Shown here: one piece after another, positions 62,444 through 64,000 of the stretch
Layout of the letters: each line of letters begins with the position of its first letter
How positions within the stretch are numbered: position 1 is the first letter of the stretch
From: Hornefia porci
GTDB lineage: Bacteria > Bacillota > Clostridia > Peptostreptococcales > Anaerovoracaceae
Assembly: GCF_001940235.1 (NCBI RefSeq)
Contig: NZ_MJIE01000001.1
Location: forward strand, 496,001-560,000
DNA: 64,000 nt
Direction: 5' to 3'
The notes under the pieces: generated by a model
Told to the model about the DNA's origin: nothing
What the model saw: only the letters and a program-made list of their open reading frames with translations
Databases searched by the model: none
Translations under genes and position numbers: made by a program

Positions 62444-63685
62444 TTATTCAGATTCTTCCACCTCTGATACCGGGATCTTTTTACCGTCCCGGATCACATA
62501 AACATCCGTCTTTCCGGTCGCTTCCATGTAACGCCAGACGATGACGTCCACAAACTTTTCATCAAGCTCAACCCCGTAGCAGATCCGTCCTGTCTCCTCT
62601 GCTGCGATGAGCGTCGAGCCGGAGCCGAGAAACGGATCAAGCACGATGCAGTTGCTCATACAGGAGTTTTTCATCGGATATGCCATAAGAGCCACAGGTT
62701 TCATTGTCGGGTGCTCCCGGCTTGCCTTTGGCCTGTCATATTCCCAGACGGTTGTCTGCTTTCTGTCGGAGTACCATTGGTGCTTGCCGCCGATCTTCCA
62801 ACCGAAAAGGCATGGTTCATGTATCCATTGGTATGGGCTTCTCCCGAGCACCAGCGCATTCTTCTTCCATATGCAGCAGCCTGACAGATAAAAGCCTGCG
62901 TCCGTAAATGCCCGGCGCACAGTCAGGCCTTGCGTATCTGCATGGAATAAATAGATCGAAGCATCCGGCTCCATGTTCTGCTCCATATTTACAAGTGCCG
63001 CGAACAGGAACTTATAGAAGTCCTCGTCGGCCATATTGTCGTTTTTGATCTTCCCGGCGGTCTCCTCTACATCCACGTTATATGGCGGATCTGTTACTAC
63101 CAGGTTGGTCTTCTTTCCGTCCATCAGAGTATGAAATGTCTCCGGCAGCGTCGAGTCGCCGCAGACTACCCTGTGATCTCCAAGAATCCAAACATCACCG
63201 AGCTTTGCTTTCGTCGATTTTGCAAGCTCTGCTTCAACATCGAAATCATCCTCGGTAATATCCTTGTTATGTACCTTGGAGAAAAGCTGCCCGATTTCCG
63301 GTGGCTCAAATCCGGTCAGGTCAGTATTGAAATTTTCCTTCTGAAGGTCTACAAGAAGATCTGCGAGAAGCTGTTCATCCCACGCGCCTGTGATCTTATT
63401 GAGCGCAACGTTCAATGCTTTGACTTTTGCCGCATCTTCAATGTGTACCATTACACACTGGACGGTATCGTACCCCATATCTCGGAGTACGGTCAGCCGC
63501 TGGTGTCCGCCAATCACTGTCATATCGTAGTTAACAATAATCGGCTCAACGTAACCAAACTCCTGAATCGAATTCTTGATCTTTTCGTATTCCTTATCTC
63601 CAGCTTTTAGCTTCTTTCTCGGATTATATGTTGCTGGCTTAAGATCGCTTATGGCCAGTTCTTTCCATTCCATCGCCTTATCCAT
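62444..63685 (-). CDS. DNA methyltransferase fused to ParB-like domain
   Basis: 413 residues. The N-terminal ParB/sulfiredoxin-like domain (about 8-100) has NPRKKLKAGDKEYEKIKNSI and VIGGHQRLTVLRDMG. The methyltransferase (about 165-400) has DPPYNVD at 199-205 and later DPFLGSGSTLIAAEETGR, the order of beta-class amino-methyltransferases; N6-adenine is more likely than N4-cytosine. No restriction gene is seen beside it, so it is probably an orphan phage methylase that protects or marks phage DNA. Confidence 0.9.
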   Translation of the reverse strand: MDKAMEWKELAISDLKPATYNPRKKLKAGDKEYEKIKNSIQEFGYVEPIIVNYDMTVIGGHQRLTVLRDMGYDTVQCVMVHIEDAAKVKALNVALNKITGAWDEQLLADLLVDLQKENFNTDLTGFEPPEIGQLFSKVHNKDITEDDFDVEAELAKSTKAKLGDVWILGDHRVVCGDSTLPETFHTLMDGKKTNLVVTDPPYNVDVEETAGKIKNDNMADEDFYKFLFAALVNMEQNMEPDASIYLFHADTQGLTVRRAFTDAGFYLSGCCIWKKNALVLGRSPYQWIHEPCLFGWKIGGKHQWYSDRKQTTVWEYDRPKASREHPTMKPVALMAYPMKNSCMSNCIVLDPFLGSGSTLIAAEETGRICYGVELDEKFVDVIVWRYMEATGKTDVYVIRDGKKIPVSEVEESE

Positions 63686-64000
63686 TCGCTTCCTCGCTTT
63701 CCTTTGGACTGATATACGGATCGCGGCCTTCCTCTTCCCGGAAGAAGCGATCTCTTACATAGCAATCATGGGAGCAGTAACGCCTGCCCTTATTGCCGTA
63801 TGCTTTGAATTCCCTGCCGCAATACACGCAGGTCTTTTCATAAAACGCGTCTTCACTTCTGTTGATCCGCTCCGGGTGCGCCTTCCACCATTCGCGTCTG
63901 CATTTATCTGAGCAGAACTTTCTCCTGCGTCCGGTGAGCGGCTGCCCCAGTTCCTTGCCGCACCAAAGACATGCTCTGCCAAGCTCAATCTGTTCCCGGA
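63678..64000 (-). CDS. Double zinc-finger phage protein, 5' end beyond window
   Basis: The frame is open to base 64000. It has two similar cysteine modules: ACLWCGKELGQPLTGRRRKF-C-SDKC and TCVYCGREFKAYGNKGRRYC-SHDC, the MYM/TRASH-like CxxC...CxxxC pattern, followed by an acidic tail. It overlaps the methyltransferase start by 8 bases. DNA or RNA binding is likely; a larger domain may lie upstream. Confidence 0.8.
   Translation of the reverse strand, partial: REQIELGRACLWCGKELGQPLTGRRRKFCSDKCRREWWKAHPERINRSEDAFYEKTCVYCGREFKAYGNKGRRYCSHDCYVRDRFFREEEGRDPYISPKESEEANG

Larger units (their letters stand above)
27027..64000 (-). mobile_element. HK97-type siphovirus prophage in dprA (right end not in window)
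   Basis: A nearly continuous minus-strand set: accessory genes, terminase, portal, protease, capsid, connectors, tail, baseplate, fibres, holin, endolysin, and two serine recombinases at the left attachment end. The left limit is set by where DprA similarity stops; the right limit is past base 64000. A 7.45-kb mobilizable element is nested at 43815-51269. All structural genes are open except a small frameshifted gene at 59315-59591 and the split regulator. Confidence 0.93.

Noticed and set aside
63755..63988. 77-codon minus-strand frame at the window end
   Set aside because: Wrong frame of the zinc-finger gene; the correct frame has paired CxxC motifs and overlaps the methyltransferase start.

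Overview
The window comes from a Firmicutes chromosome, most likely an anaerobic gut Clostridia (Eubacteriales). The evidence is the gene order priA-def-fmt-peptidase-rsmB-PP2C-PASTA kinase-rsgA-rpe, a topA-hslV-hslU-codY-hflX-yigZ operon, a PASTA-type Ser/Thr kinase, CodY, and strong GGAGG ribosome sites. The last 37 kb is a prophage that itself carries a smaller mobile element.

Bases 1-26.6 kb are ordinary chromosome. A class A penicillin-binding protein, truncated by the window edge, converges on a long minus-strand run for translation, cell-wall signalling and primosome restart (rpe to priA). Then come asnA, queH, a radical SAM gene, a secreted SH3b/GH73 glucosaminidase, thymidine kinase and one unrecognised gene. 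A cluster of 14 tRNA genes (18.1-19.5 kb, minus strand) has its own promoter and terminator. The minus-strand operon topA to yigZ follows, with a plausible CodY box against the topA promoter.

Bases 26.65-27.03 kb are the 3' end of dprA. Its 5' part is missing because a prophage entered the gene; the rest must lie beyond the right edge. Prophage genes run right to left: zinc-finger protein and ParB-methyltransferase, a set of small accessory genes each behind a near-identical promoter-like cassette, terminase, portal, ClpP-type protease, HK97 capsid, connectors, major tail protein, tail chaperones (with an A7 slippery heptamer for a -1 frameshift), tape measure, baseplate and fibre proteins, a 44-aa membrane peptide, holin, bifunctional endolysin, and two adjacent large serine recombinases at the left end.

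Between the tail chaperones and the tape measure sits a free-standing transcription unit (own promoter, 11-bp inverted-repeat operator, own terminator) for a membrane-anchored XRE regulator: a phage 'moron'. A 7.45-kb Tn4451-like integrative mobilizable element has split this regulator precisely at GGGA; joining the two halves restores the reading frame. The element carries a TnpX/TndX-type serine recombinase, a MobV relaxase, a RepA_N protein, a Cys-rich VLP protein, an XRE regulator, a P-loop kinase, an ANT(6) streptomycin adenylyltransferase gene, and a pMV158-like oriT at the end far from the relaxase gene. The structure is therefore four layers deep: dprA, prophage, moron, resistance element.

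The most unusual items are the five-copy promoter-like cassette of the prophage, the exact molecular reconstruction of the element junctions, the pMV158-type oriT, and the -1 frameshift signal in the tail chaperone gene.
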